A stretch of 64,000 nt of DNA, taken from contig NZ_ACIS01000007.1 in assembly GCF_000174355.1 (NCBI RefSeq), positions 62,001 through 126,000 on the forward strand, read 5' to 3'. The position numbers were made by a program, and so were the translations under genes. This stretch comes from Pseudogulbenkiania ferrooxidans 2002. GTDB lineage: Bacteria; Pseudomonadota; Gammaproteobacteria; Burkholderiales; Chromobacteriaceae. Shown one piece after another: positions 49,663 through 58,831 of the stretch. How positions within the stretch are numbered: position 1 is the stretch's first letter; every line of letters starts with the position of its first letter. Under the pieces are notes generated by a model, which was not told where the DNA came from, made no database searches, and worked only from the letters and a program-made list of their open reading frames with translations.

Positions 49663-50520
49663 TCAGATACCGCCGCTGATCACCGTGCTCTCCACGTTCA
49701 GCGCTTCGGCCACGGTGCGCGCCGCCTGGCGTGACCGGAACGGTCCCAGCTGCACGGTGTAACGACCGTTGCGGTTGACGATGCCGAGCTTGGCATCGTT
49801 CTTGGCGTCCAGTTCCTTCTCGATCTTGCTCATGCGGGCCTCGGCCTGGGCCAGGCGGCTGTAGCTGCCCAGCTTCAGGTAGCTGTCGTCGCCGCTGGCC
49901 TTGAGCGCACGGCTCGGCGCGGTGGCGGCAACGCTGTCGTCGTTGCCGTCCGGCCAGACGCGTTCCACCTTGATCGGTGCGCTGCCCTGATGCACGAAGC
50001 CCAGCTTGTAGGCGGCGGCGTAGGACAGGTCCATCAGGCGCCCCCTGTGGAACGGGCCGCGATCGTTGATGCGCACGATCACCGCCTTGCCGTTTTTCAG
50101 GTTGGTGACCCGGGCGTAGCTCGGGATCGGCAGCGTCGGATGGGCCGCGGTCATGGCGTACATGTCGTAGGGCTCGCCCGACGTGGTATGGCGGCCGTGG
50201 AACTGCTTGCCGTACCAGGAGGCACGCCCCTTGGCTTCGTAGGGCTTGTCGCTGGTATCCGGGTGGAAGCTCATGCCCAGCGCCGAGTAGGGCAGGTTGG
50301 CCGCCTTGATCAGCGGCTCATCCTGCGGCACGGCATCGGGTACCAGAGCCAGGTTGGCCGGGATGTGGTCGGCCGGACCATCTTGTTGGAAGTACTTGCC
50401 GGTGTTGCTGGCAAGCGGCTTTTTGGTCGAGCGGATCGACGCTTGTTGACTGGTTGCGCTGGCGTTTCTGACGGTGGAGCAGGCCACCAGCGCGAGACTA
50501 TAAATACTAGCCACAGCCAT
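49663..50520 (-). CDS. rlpA: Septal ring lytic transglycosylase RlpA (lipoprotein, SPOR domain), start/frame doubtful
   Basis: A 285-residue protein with a double-psi beta-barrel domain (GRASWYGKQFHGRHTTSGE, VRINDRGPF, RLMDLSYAAAYKLGF) and a C-terminal SPOR domain (about 205-285) that targets septal peptidoglycan. A lipobox LVAC follows a very short hydrophobic start from the ATG at 50520, which has no ribosome site. Seventeen bases upstream, an ATG at 50537 has a strong GGGAGG and encodes MKPVFRWLWLVFIV, a good signal-peptide start, but in the +1-shifted frame. A one-base indel would join the two, so this may be a frameshift, real or from sequencing. Confidence 0.88.
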   Translation of the reverse strand: MAVASIYSLALVACSTVRNASATSQQASIRSTKKPLASNTGKYFQQDGPADHIPANLALVPDAVPQDEPLIKAANLPYSALGMSFHPDTSDKPYEAKGRASWYGKQFHGRHTTSGEPYDMYAMTAAHPTLPIPSYARVTNLKNGKAVIVRINDRGPFHRGRLMDLSYAAAYKLGFVHQGSAPIKVERVWPDGNDDSVAATAPSRALKASGDDSYLKLGSYSRLAQAEARMSKIEKELDAKNDAKLGIVNRNGRYTVQLGPFRSRQAARTVAEALNVESTVISGGI

Positions 50521-50574
50521 CGGAATACAGGCTTCATTACACCTCCCTGTGCTGTTGGGCCAACAGGTGAACGC

Positions 50575-51039
50575 TCAGCTTCCTCCCGCAAAATCGTTCT
50601 GCCGCCACGCTTCGAACACCATGACGGCGACCGCGTTGGACAGGTTCATGCTGCGTGACTCGGGTTGCATTGGCAGGCGGACACGACGGTCGGCTGGAAA
50701 TGAATCCAGGACTTCCTGCGGCAGGCCACGCGATTCGGGGCCGAACAACAATACATCTCCGGGTCGGAAAGCTGTCTGGTCATGCCGCGTCGCTCCCTTG
50801 GTGGTGGCCGCGAAGATGCGGCGGCCGGAGAGGGCGGTGCGGCAGGCTTCCCAGTTCTCGTGGACGACCAGGCGAGCGTACTCGTGGTAGTCGAGACCGG
50901 CACGACGCAACTTGGCGTCGTCCAGAGGGAAACCCAACGGTTTGACCAGGTGCAGTTCACAGCCGGTGTTGGCACATAATCGAATCACATTGCCCGTGTT
51001 GGGCGGTATTTCCGGCTGAAAGAGAACAACTGTGAACAT
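50575..51039 (-). CDS. trmL: tRNA (cytidine/uridine-34-2'-O)-methyltransferase TrmL
   Basis: A 154-residue SPOUT methyltransferase. FQPEIPPNTGNVIRLCANTG at the N-terminus and the trefoil-knot SAM-binding motifs LLFGPESRGLP and RLPMQPESRSMNLSNAVAV are classic TrmL. It methylates the wobble ribose of leucine tRNAs. The gene is upstream of rlpA on the same strand and downstream of comF. Confidence 0.94.
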   Translation of the reverse strand: MFTVVLFQPEIPPNTGNVIRLCANTGCELHLVKPLGFPLDDAKLRRAGLDYHEYARLVVHENWEACRTALSGRRIFAATTKGATRHDQTAFRPGDVLLFGPESRGLPQEVLDSFPADRRVRLPMQPESRSMNLSNAVAVMVFEAWRQNDFAGGS

Positions 51040-51078
51040 CGTTGGCAGGCGGATTGTTCCAAGGAATCAAAAAGTTGG

Positions 51079-51789
51079 TCAAGTTTTTAGGCTAATTGCC
51101 CGTGCCAGCACCCAGGCCTCGACCCGTTTCGCCCCCTGTTTTTTGAGGGTGGCGGCGAGCGCGGAGAGGGTGGCGCCGGAGGTCGCCACGTCGTCGACGA
51201 TGGCGATGCAAAGCCCGTCCAAGCAGCGTTTTACGCCAAATGCATGTTTCGTGTTGCGGTGCCGTTCGGCACGGTCAAGCGTGGTCTGACTGCGAGTGTT
51301 GTATTTTCGCCAACACAGGTCGGCGTCAAACCGGACTTGCATTGTAGCAGCGAGTGCGTGTGCCAGCTCGTGACTTTGGTTGAAACCGCGTGCGGCAAGT
51401 CGTTCTTTTGCCAGTGGAACGGGTACGATCAGGTCGATGGCAGGGGCGGAAAGCGGGGCGTGTTCCGCCAGCAGCCGGCCCAGCGCACCGGCCATTTCCA
51501 GGCGTTTTCCGTACTTGAAGGCGTGAATCAGGCCGTCCAGGGGGTAGTCAAAACGGTAGGAAACGTGTAGCGCGTCGAAGGCAGGCGGATGGCGCTGACA
51601 CGCCCCGCACAGGCTGCCGGCGGCGACTGGTTCGGCGCAGTGCGGGCAGCGTTCCGCCGGCAGGCGCGGCAGGCAGGCGTGACACGGCGGGCACAAGCCG
51701 TGGCGTGTTCCGGAAGTGCCGCATAGTAGGCAGGGTTGATTAAAAAATAATCTGTTGTCAATTAATCGTCCAAAAAGGTTTGACAGCAT
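51079..51789 (-). CDS. comF: ComF-family phosphoribosyltransferase-like protein
   Basis: A 236-residue ComF protein. The N-terminal double zinc ribbon (CLLCGTSGTRHGLCPPCHACLP ... CPHCAEPVAAGSLCGAC) precedes a PRT fold with the PRPP-like loop IAIVDDVATSGATL and ARGFNQSHELAHAL. In naturally competent bacteria ComF helps bring in single-stranded DNA across the inner membrane; in others it is called GntX and its role is unclear. The start MLSNLFGRLIDN at 51789 is preferred; further upstream in-frame sequence lies in a mobile repeat. comF next to bio genes is a common arrangement. Confidence 0.93.
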   Translation of the reverse strand: MLSNLFGRLIDNRLFFNQPCLLCGTSGTRHGLCPPCHACLPRLPAERCPHCAEPVAAGSLCGACQRHPPAFDALHVSYRFDYPLDGLIHAFKYGKRLEMAGALGRLLAEHAPLSAPAIDLIVPVPLAKERLAARGFNQSHELAHALAATMQVRFDADLCWRKYNTRSQTTLDRAERHRNTKHAFGVKRCLDGLCIAIVDDVATSGATLSALAATLKKQGAKRVEAWVLARAISLKT

Positions 51790-52174
51790 GGCGACCCCGC
51801 GACAAGATGCGTTCAACAAAAATCTAGGGCGTGTCACCCATTGTTTCCCCTCCGCGTTACTGCCGCGAAAACGGTCAGGCAAGGCGCCGGGCGAAGGCAA
51901 TGGCCGCCCCCTTGCCAAGACCGGCAACGCCGCCTGACCGTTTTCGCGGCGCAACCCTTCGGGCCGAGTCTGCTTTTGCGCGCCACGGCGTTACTTGGCG
52001 CTCGTTTGGAATCACCAAACGTCGCGTGCAAAAACAGATCCCGGCGCGGGGTGGGAAACAATGGATGACACGCCTTGGTGATCTTCACCCTATGTCAGCC
52101 GCCGCCGGGCGGGAAGAGAGCGCGGTCGAGCGCGCTTCCCCGCCGGCGACGTGCCGGCGCTACGGATAGAGCCC
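51790..52174. other. Divergent intergenic region comF-bioB containing a MITE-like element
   Basis: Nearly all of this 385-base gap is the inverted-repeat element at 51827-52075. The short flank left of it (51790-51826) would hold any comF ribosome site; the right flank (52076-52174) is the bioB leader, with a weak GGATAGAG before the ATG. No biotin operator (BirA box) was recognised. Confidence 0.6.
51827..52075. mobile_element. MITE-like element with ~26-bp terminal inverted repeats and nested hairpins
   Basis: The left end starts GGGCGTGTCACCCATTGTTT at 51827; the right end, read inward on the minus strand from 52075, starts AGGCGTGTCATCCATTGTTT. Inside is a perfect 18-bp inverted repeat (GCGAAAACGGTCAGGC and its complement, flanked by CC/GG) and a second imperfect pair (TCTGCTTTTGCGCG and CGCGTGCAAAAACAGA) around a GTTTGG/CCAAAC hairpin. 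No transposase is encoded. No convincing target duplication could be seen. Confidence 0.75.
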
Positions 52175-53158
52175 ATGCAACCGTCTACCATCGCATTCCA
52201 ACGCCCAGCCACCCCGCATCCCGAGTCCGCTGCCTGGACCGTCGACGAAATCGAGGCGCTGCTGGCGCTGCCGTTCATGGAACTGGTGTTTCGTGCCGCC
52301 GAAATCCACCGCCAGTTCTTCGATCCGACCAAGGTCCAGCTCTCCACCCTGGTATCGATCAAGACCGGCGGCTGTCCCGAGGACTGCGGCTACTGCCCGC
52401 AGTCGGTGCATCACGATACCCCGGTGGAAAACCAGCCGATGATGACGGTGGACGAGGTGGTCGAGGCCGCGCGCCTGGCCAAGCAGAACGGCGCTGGCCG
52501 TTTCTGCATGGGGGCCGCCTGGCGCGGTCCGAAGGACGCCGATCTGGACAAGACGCTGGATATGGTGAAACGGGTCAAGGCGCTGGGTCTGGAGACCTGT
52601 GCCACCTTCGGCCTGTTGAAGGATGGCCAGGCGGAAAAGCTCAAGGATGCCGGCCTCGACTATTACAACCATAATCTGGACACCGCGCCGGAGAAGTACG
52701 CCGACATCATTCAGACGCGCGAGTACGAAGATCGTCTGGACACGTTGGGCAAGGTGCGCGGCGCCGGCTTGTCGGTATGCTGCGGCGGCATCGTCGGCAT
52801 GAACGAAACCCGCACCGACCGCGCCGGGCTGATCGCCCAGCTGGCCAACCTCGATCCGCAACCGGAATCGGTGCCGGTGAACAACCTGGTGAAGGTGACC
52901 GGCACGCCGCTCGACGGCGCCGAGCCGCTGGACTGGACCGAGTTCGTGCGCACCATCGCGGTGGCGCGCATCACCATGCCGAAGAGCTACGTGCGGCTGT
53001 CGGCCGGCCGGCGCGAGATGCCGGAGGCGATGCAGGCGCTGTGCTTCATGGCGGGCGCCAACTCCATCTTCTATGGCGACAAGCTGTTGACCACCGGCAA
53101 CCCCGACGTCGACGCCGACCGGGCGTTGATGGAGAAGCTGGATCTGGCCCCCTTATAA
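52175..53158 (+). CDS. bioB: Biotin synthase
   Basis: A 327-residue radical SAM enzyme inserting sulfur into dethiobiotin. The [4Fe-4S] motif [11 protein letters not shown] is at about residue 70, and [25 protein letters not shown] and [12 protein letters not shown] are conserved. The ATG at 52175 ([10 protein letters not shown]) is preferred; a GTG 24 bases upstream is in frame. It heads a loose biotin cluster that continues with bioF, bioH and bioC; bioA and bioD are not in the window. Confidence 0.97.
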   Translation: MQPSTIAFQRPATPHPESAAWTVDEIEALLALPFMELVFRAAEIHRQFFDPTKVQLSTLVSIKTGGCPEDCGYCPQSVHHDTPVENQPMMTVDEVVEAARLAKQNGAGRFCMGAAWRGPKDADLDKTLDMVKRVKALGLETCATFGLLKDGQAEKLKDAGLDYYNHNLDTAPEKYADIIQTREYEDRLDTLGKVRGAGLSVCCGGIVGMNETRTDRAGLIAQLANLDPQPESVPVNNLVKVTGTPLDGAEPLDWTEFVRTIAVARITMPKSYVRLSAGRREMPEAMQALCFMAGANSIFYGDKLLTTGNPDVDADRALMEKLDLAPL

Positions 53159-53178
53159 GGGTCTCTTCACGCTACAAC

Positions 53179-53188
53179 GTTGGCCGAA
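53179..53188 (+). repeat. GTTGGCCGAA word, intergenic copy
   Basis: Extended as CGTTGGCCGAAG, in the 83-base gap between bioB and bioF. Confidence 0.6.
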
Positions 53189-53241
53189 GCCGTGCGGGTC
53201 GGATCCCGCCGCCTTCGGCCATGCCTTTATATGGAGTTGCC

Positions 53242-54390
53242 ATGCAGCCACAGCAACTGTCCGCCGCCCTGGCGGAACTGGACGCCAGTCACAGCCGGCG
53301 GACCCGGCTCACGCTGGAGAGCCCGCAGGGGCCGCTGATCCATGTCGGCGGGCGCGATTACCTGGCGTTCGCCAGCAACGACTACCTGGGGCTGGCCAAC
53401 CACCCGGCGCTGATCGAGGCGACCCGTGAGGGTCTCGCGCGCTGGGGGCTGGGCGGCGGCGCCTCGCACCTGGTGGCCGGGCATTTCGGCGTGCACCAGC
53501 AGGCCGAGGACGAACTCGCCGCCTTTGTCGGCACCGCGGCCGCGTTGCTGTTCGGCTCCGGTTACGCCGCCAACCTGGCGGTGATCACCAGCCTCATGGG
53601 GCGCGACGACGCGGTGTTCGCCGACCGGCTCAACCACGCCTCGCTGAACGATGCCTGCCTGTTGTCCCGCGCCGCCTTCAAACGCTTCCGCCACAACGAT
53701 CTCGACCATCTGGAAAGCCTGCTCAAGAGCACGCCGGCCAAGAGCCGGCTGATCGCGGTCGACGCGGTGTACAGCATGGACGGCGACGAGGCGCCGCTCG
53801 CCGAGCTGCTGGCGTTGGCCGAGCGCTACGACGCCTGGCTGTATCTGGACGATGCGCACGGCTTCGGTGTGTTCGGCGACGGCCGCGGCAGCATGGCGGA
53901 GCAGGGCATCGCCGGCGAGCGGGTGATCTACATGGCCACGCTGGGCAAGGCCGCAGGCGTCGCGGGCGCCTTCGTTGCCGGCTCGGCCGAGCTGATCGAC
54001 TGGCTGGTCAACAAGGCGCGTACCTATATCTTCACCACCGCCCAGCCGCCGGCCTTGGCCGAGGCGGTACGGGCCAGTCTGGGGCTGATTGCCGGCGAGC
54101 CGTGGCGACGCGAGCGACTCGTACAGCATATAGAAATGCTACGGCATACCCTTTCTGACGTTAAATATCCATTACACGCTTCCCGCAGTCCGATCCAGCC
54201 GCTTATGATAGGCGGCAACGAGCAGGTCATGACATTATCCGCCCGCTTGCGCGAGGCGGGTCTGTGGGTGCCGGCGATCCGCCCGCCCACCGTGCCGGAA
54301 GGGAGCGCCCGATTGCGGATTTCGCTGTCGGCCGCACACGAGGCCGGACAGGTGCAACGTCTGGCTGAGGCCATCGTCGCCATGTCATGA
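53242..54390 (+). CDS. bioF: 8-amino-7-oxononanoate synthase
   Basis: A 382-residue PLP enzyme condensing pimeloyl-ACP/CoA with alanine. FASNDYLGLANHPAL, GSGYAANLAVI, LDDAHGFGVFG and the PLP lysine in MATLGKAAGVAGAFVAGS match BioF. GGAG is about seven bases before the ATG at 53242. It follows bioB after 83 bases. Confidence 0.96.
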   Translation: MQPQQLSAALAELDASHSRRTRLTLESPQGPLIHVGGRDYLAFASNDYLGLANHPALIEATREGLARWGLGGGASHLVAGHFGVHQQAEDELAAFVGTAAALLFGSGYAANLAVITSLMGRDDAVFADRLNHASLNDACLLSRAAFKRFRHNDLDHLESLLKSTPAKSRLIAVDAVYSMDGDEAPLAELLALAERYDAWLYLDDAHGFGVFGDGRGSMAEQGIAGERVIYMATLGKAAGVAGAFVAGSAELIDWLVNKARTYIFTTAQPPALAEAVRASLGLIAGEPWRRERLVQHIEMLRHTLSDVKYPLHASRSPIQPLMIGGNEQVMTLSARLREAGLWVPAIRPPTVPEGSARLRISLSAAHEAGQVQRLAEAIVAMS

Positions 54391-54454
54391 GGTTTTAGGG
54401 GGCGCCTGCCGTGTTTTGCCGGATATCCCGGCCGATACCTACTACGATAATGAC

Positions 54455-57289
54455 ATGAATAGCACGGTAGACTATCTCTATGCGCCGCAGGCCGCCGCCG
54501 AGGCGGCCCTGGCCCTGTTAGGCGTGCACCAGCGCCCGCTGCAGGTGGCGGTCTGGGCCAAGGTCGGCACGGTGTGGCAATGCCTGGCTTGGCGCGGTGC
54601 CGTCGACGGGTTGGTGTCCCCCGATGAGCTGCAGCGGGGACGGCTGCCTGGGCCCGATGGCGGGGCCGAGCCGCTGAAGAGCGGCGGCGAGCTGTTGGGC
54701 TGGCTGATCTGGCGCGGTCCGCGCCCGGACAACTGGTCTCCCGTGGCGCTGCTGCTCACCGGCCACTTGCTGGCCGCGCGCTTGCACTCGGATCAGGCCA
54801 TCTCCCGCATCACCCACGAGACCATGCTCGAGATGAGCCGGCTGGCCAGCGAATGCGCCAGTCTGGAGGCTTTCCTGCCGGGCCTGCACCGTCTTCTCGG
54901 GCGCCTGCTGGATGCCCGCAACTTCTATATTGCGCTGTTGGACGAACAGGCCAACGCGCTCAGTTTTCCGCTCTATGCCGATCTGCGCGAGCCGGCCAGC
55001 GAGTGGCCGCAGCCGGAGCAGCGCTTCCCGATGGGCGGCCAGCCGCCGTCGCTCACCGCTTACCTGATGGCCGGCGGCAAACCGCTGGTGCTGTCGCGGC
55101 GCATGCTGGAAACCCTGCAGCAGAATGGTGATCTCCAGATTCACGGGCCGGTGCCGGAGAGCTGGATGGGGGTGCCGCTGAACAATATCGCCGGCCAGCC
55201 GATCGGCGCGGCGGCGCTGCAAAGCTACCAGGCGGGGCACAGCTACAGCCCGACCGAGCAGTCGCTGTTCCAGTTCGTCGCGCTGCATATCGGCCACGTG
55301 CTGGCGCGCGTGATGGTACGCAACCAGCTGGAGCAGCAGGTGTGGTTGCGCACCTGCGAGCTGGAAGGGGCCAACACCCGGCTGCGCAACGAAGTCGCCG
55401 AACGCCAGCTGGCCGAGAAGCGTCAGGGCGTGCTGTTCCTGATCGCCGAGCTGTCCAATACCAGCCTGTCGCTGGAGGCCTTCCTGGGCGGCGTGCACCG
55501 CCTGCTGGGAGAGTTGCTGCCGGCGCGCAATTGCCTTGTGGCGCTGTACGACAAAGATCACGACCTGATTTCCTTCCCCTACTACCAGGATGAGCGCTGC
55601 CCGTCGCACAAGGCGCGCAAGCCCGGCAAGGGCTACATCGAGCAGGTGCTGTACAGCGGCCAGGCGCTGCAGGTGAACTCCTCGCGCGCCAGCGGCGATG
55701 ACGCCACGCTGCCGCGCAGCTGGCTGGGGGTGCCGCTCTACCACGGCCACGAACTGCTCGGCGTGCTGGCGGTGCAGAGCTACGACGAACAGGTCCAGTA
55801 TGGTTTCCGCGAGCAGGAGCTGCTGGAGTTCGTCGCCAACAACATTGGTGCCGCGCTGGCGCGCATCCATGCCATGGAAGCGCTGCAGGCGGCCTACCTG
55901 GAGCTGGAAGAGCGGGTGCGCGAGCGCACCAGCGAGCTCGACGCCGCCAATGCCCAGCTCGAGTTCGACAGCCTGCACGACCCGCTCACCAAGCTGCCCA
56001 ACCGCACCTACTTCGCGCGCGCGCTGCGCCGCAGCTGGGATGCCTACGTCAACGGCAGCGGCGAGCGCTTCGCGGTGCTGTTCATCGACCTCGACCGCTT
56101 CAAGCTGGTCAACGATACGCTGGGCCACCTCGCCGGCGACCACCTGCTGTTCGAGGCCGGCGCGCGCATCCGCAGCTGCCTGCGCCACAGCGATTTCGTG
56201 GCGCGGCTGGGGGGCGACGAGTTCGCCGCGCTGCTGTTCGGCATCGAGGCGCCCGGCTGTGAGCAGACCGCGCGCATGATCGTGGGCGAGTTCGATCGCC
56301 CGGTGGTGCTGATGGGGCGGGAGGTGTTCACCACCGCCAGCGTCGGCGTGGTGATCGCCGACAAGTCCTACTATCAGCGCTCGGAAGACGTGCTGCGCGA
56401 CGCCGACCACGCCATGTACCGCACCAAGCAGCAGGGGCGCCACGGCTACACCCTGTTCAACCACGAGCTGCGCCTCAACCAGGCCGACCAGCTGGCGCTG
56501 GAGTCGGAGCTGCGCCGCGCGCTGGAGGTGGACGACCAGCTCACGCCGTTCTTCCAGCCCTTCATCGACGCCCGCAGCGGTGCGCTGCAGGGCTTCGAGG
56601 CCCTGGTGCGCTGGCAGCACCCGACGCGCGGCCTGATTTCCCCGGCCATCTTCCTGCCCATGGCCGAGGAGAGCGGCCTGATCATGCGCGTCGACCGCTA
56701 CATGATCGAGGCCGCGGCGCGCCAGTTGCGCCAGTGGATGGACGAAGGGCGGCTGACCGACGAGGTGTCGCTGCACATCAACCTGTCTTCGGCCAACTTC
56801 CACGACCCTGAACTCTTGAACTGGATGCAGGCGCTGATCCGGCGTTACGCGTTGCCGGCCGGCATGCTGCATCTGGAAGTGACGGAAAGCGCGCTGATCG
56901 ACGTACCGGACGTGGCGGCCGAGGTGATCCAGGGGCTGCACGACATGGGCGTACGGCTGGCTCTGGACGATTTCGGCACAGGCTATTCGGCGCTGTCCTA
57001 TCTGCATCGCTACCATTTCGACGTGCTCAAGATCGACCAGTCCTTCGTCGCCGACCTCGACCAGAAACAGGAGTCGGCCGCCATCGTACGCGCCATCCTG
57101 GCGTTGGCCGAAGCGCTCGACCTGGACGTGGTGGCCGAGGGGGTGGAAACCGGCATGCAGCTGCGCACGCTGCGCGACATGGGCTGCAGCAAGCTGCAGG
57201 GGTTCTACTTCGCCACCCCGGCACCTGCCGCGCGCATCGACTGGGACCGCCTGGCCGGCTTCGCCAGCAGCTTCCGCCAGGTTGCCTGA
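54455..57289 (+). CDS. GAF-GAF-GGDEF-EAL cyclic di-GMP protein
   Basis: About 944 residues, no membrane helix. Two GAF-like domains (about residues 115-290 and 335-480), a coiled coil, a GGDEF domain with intact RLGGDEF and an RxxD site (RHSD), and an EAL domain with FEALVRW, DDFGTGYSALSYL and KIDQSFV intact. Both making and breaking cyclic di-GMP are possible; GAF ligands would set the balance. I chose the ATG at 54455 (MNSTVDYLY); a TTG at 54416 would add 13 residues. It sits unexpectedly inside the biotin cluster. Confidence 0.9.
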   Translation: MNSTVDYLYAPQAAAEAALALLGVHQRPLQVAVWAKVGTVWQCLAWRGAVDGLVSPDELQRGRLPGPDGGAEPLKSGGELLGWLIWRGPRPDNWSPVALLLTGHLLAARLHSDQAISRITHETMLEMSRLASECASLEAFLPGLHRLLGRLLDARNFYIALLDEQANALSFPLYADLREPASEWPQPEQRFPMGGQPPSLTAYLMAGGKPLVLSRRMLETLQQNGDLQIHGPVPESWMGVPLNNIAGQPIGAAALQSYQAGHSYSPTEQSLFQFVALHIGHVLARVMVRNQLEQQVWLRTCELEGANTRLRNEVAERQLAEKRQGVLFLIAELSNTSLSLEAFLGGVHRLLGELLPARNCLVALYDKDHDLISFPYYQDERCPSHKARKPGKGYIEQVLYSGQALQVNSSRASGDDATLPRSWLGVPLYHGHELLGVLAVQSYDEQVQYGFREQELLEFVANNIGAALARIHAMEALQAAYLELEERVRERTSELDAANAQLEFDSLHDPLTKLPNRTYFARALRRSWDAYVNGSGERFAVLFIDLDRFKLVNDTLGHLAGDHLLFEAGARIRSCLRHSDFVARLGGDEFAALLFGIEAPGCEQTARMIVGEFDRPVVLMGREVFTTASVGVVIADKSYYQRSEDVLRDADHAMYRTKQQGRHGYTLFNHELRLNQADQLALESELRRALEVDDQLTPFFQPFIDARSGALQGFEALVRWQHPTRGLISPAIFLPMAEESGLIMRVDRYMIEAAARQLRQWMDEGRLTDEVSLHINLSSANFHDPELLNWMQALIRRYALPAGMLHLEVTESALIDVPDVAAEVIQGLHDMGVRLALDDFGTGYSALSYLHRYHFDVLKIDQSFVADLDQKQESAAIVRAILALAEALDLDVVAEGVETGMQLRTLRDMGCSKLQGFYFATPAPAARIDWDRLAGFASSFRQVA

Positions 57290-57386
57290 GTCCGGATGAT
57301 GATCCGCCGTGAGCGTGCAACCGTTCCTCGATCCGCCGTGCAGATGGCCGGGGCGGGACGCTGCGCCTCGGGATGTCGAGCCAGCC

Positions 57387-58043
57387 ATGAGCGGTGAGCA
57401 GGAACGCGCCCCCCGGCCGGAGGGCGGCTCCGGGTTTGCCACCCGTTACAACCGCTGGCGCTACAACCTGTACGCCCCGGTCTACGACGGCGTTGTCGCC
57501 GCGTTCTTTGCGCCGCGCCGGCGCCGCGCCATTGCGCTGTTGGCACCCAACCCGGACGAGCGCATCCTGCTGCTCGGGGCCGGCACCGGGCTCGACCTCG
57601 ACTACCTCCAGGGTTGCCGCCAGCTGACCGCCATCGACGTCTCCGACGGCATGCTGGCGCGGCTGCGCCGACGGGCCGCCCGGCTCGGGCTCGAGGTGGA
57701 GGCGAGCGTGATGGATGGCCAGCGGCTGGCGTTCCCCGACGCCTGCTTCGACGCCGTGATCCTGCACCTGATCCTGGCGGTGATTCCCGACCCGGTGGCC
57801 TGCCTGCGCGAGGTCGAGCGCGTGCTCAAGCCCGGTGGGCGCGCCGTGGTGTTCGACAAGTTCCTGGCCGACCGCCAGCGACCCGTCTGGTGGCGCGTGG
57901 CGGCCAACCAGCTGACCCGGATCATCGCCACCGACATCAACCGTCAGCTCGGCGTCATCGTCAATCAGACCACTTTGCACATCGAGCATGACGAATCGGC
58001 CGGGGTGGGTGGTTTCTTTCGCATCGCACTCTTGCGAAAATAG
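57387..58043 (+). CDS. Class I SAM-dependent methyltransferase
   Basis: About 218 residues with a Methyltransf_11 fold: motif I ILLLGAGTGLDLDYL, motif II TAIDVSDGMLARLRRR, and motif III-like LKPGGRAVVFDKFL. It resembles the UbiE/PmtA group (methylation of quinones or phospholipids), but the substrate is unknown. An upstream GTG at 57309 would add 26 residues. It lies between the GGDEF-EAL gene and bioH; a role in biotin synthesis is not implied because bioC is present separately. Confidence 0.8.
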   Translation: MSGEQERAPRPEGGSGFATRYNRWRYNLYAPVYDGVVAAFFAPRRRRAIALLAPNPDERILLLGAGTGLDLDYLQGCRQLTAIDVSDGMLARLRRRAARLGLEVEASVMDGQRLAFPDACFDAVILHLILAVIPDPVACLREVERVLKPGGRAVVFDKFLADRQRPVWWRVAANQLTRIIATDINRQLGVIVNQTTLHIEHDESAGVGGFFRIALLRK

Positions 58044-58066
58044 CGTTTTCCCTCATCTGGCTTCGC

Positions 58067-58831
58067 ATGAGTCTGTATATCGAATCGCTCGGACGCGGCC
58101 CGGACGTCGTCATGCTGCACGGCTGGGGCCTGCACGGCGGCGTGTTCAGCCGCGTCGCCGAGCGCCTGGACGGGCGCTATTGCCTGCACCTGGTCGACCT
58201 TCCCGGGCACGGCGCCTCCGCCAGCCGTCATCCCTTCGACGCCGACGACATCGCCGACCTGTTGGCGGCGCAGCTCCCCTGGCCGGTGCACGTGGTCGGC
58301 TGGTCGCTCGGCGGGCTGCTGGCCCAGCACTGGGCGGCGCGCCACCCCGAGCAGGTGAAGAGCCTGGCGCTGATCGCCAGCAGCCCGCGTTTCGTCAAGC
58401 AGGATGGCTGGCCGCACGCCCAGGAGAAGAAAGCCATCGAGGGCGTCGGCGCCAGCCTCGACAGCGCCTTCGAGCTGACTCTGGAGCGTTTTCTGGCGCT
58501 GCAGATGCTGGGCGCGCCGGGCGCCCGCGACACGCTCAAGGCGCTGCGCGAGGAACTGTTCGCGCACGGTCGGCCGCAGGGCCTGCTGCCGGCGCTGGAA
58601 CTGCTGCTGATGGCCGACGCGCGCGCGCTGGCGCCGCGCATCCACTGCCCGGTCGGGCTGTTCTTCGGCGCCAAGGATGCCATCACCCCGATCGGTGCCG
58701 GGCGCTGGTTGGCCGAGACGCTGGCCGATGCCACCCTTTACGAATTCCCGCAGGCCTCGCACGCCCCCTTCCTGTCGCACGAGGAAGAGTTCGTGGCGCG
58801 GCTTGCCGCCCACCTGGACCAACACGCATGA
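58067..58831 (+). CDS. bioH: Pimeloyl-ACP methyl ester carboxylesterase
   Basis: A 254-residue alpha/beta hydrolase. MLHGWGLHGGVF forms the oxyanion region, the nucleophile Ser is in VGWSLGGLLAQ, Asp in FFGAKDAITP and His in QASHAPFLSH. BioH demethylates pimeloyl-ACP methyl ester, ending the BioC-BioH pathway. Its stop overlaps the bioC start by ATGA. Confidence 0.95.
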   Translation: MSLYIESLGRGPDVVMLHGWGLHGGVFSRVAERLDGRYCLHLVDLPGHGASASRHPFDADDIADLLAAQLPWPVHVVGWSLGGLLAQHWAARHPEQVKSLALIASSPRFVKQDGWPHAQEKKAIEGVGASLDSAFELTLERFLALQMLGAPGARDTLKALREELFAHGRPQGLLPALELLLMADARALAPRIHCPVGLFFGAKDAITPIGAGRWLAETLADATLYEFPQASHAPFLSHEEEFVARLAAHLDQHA

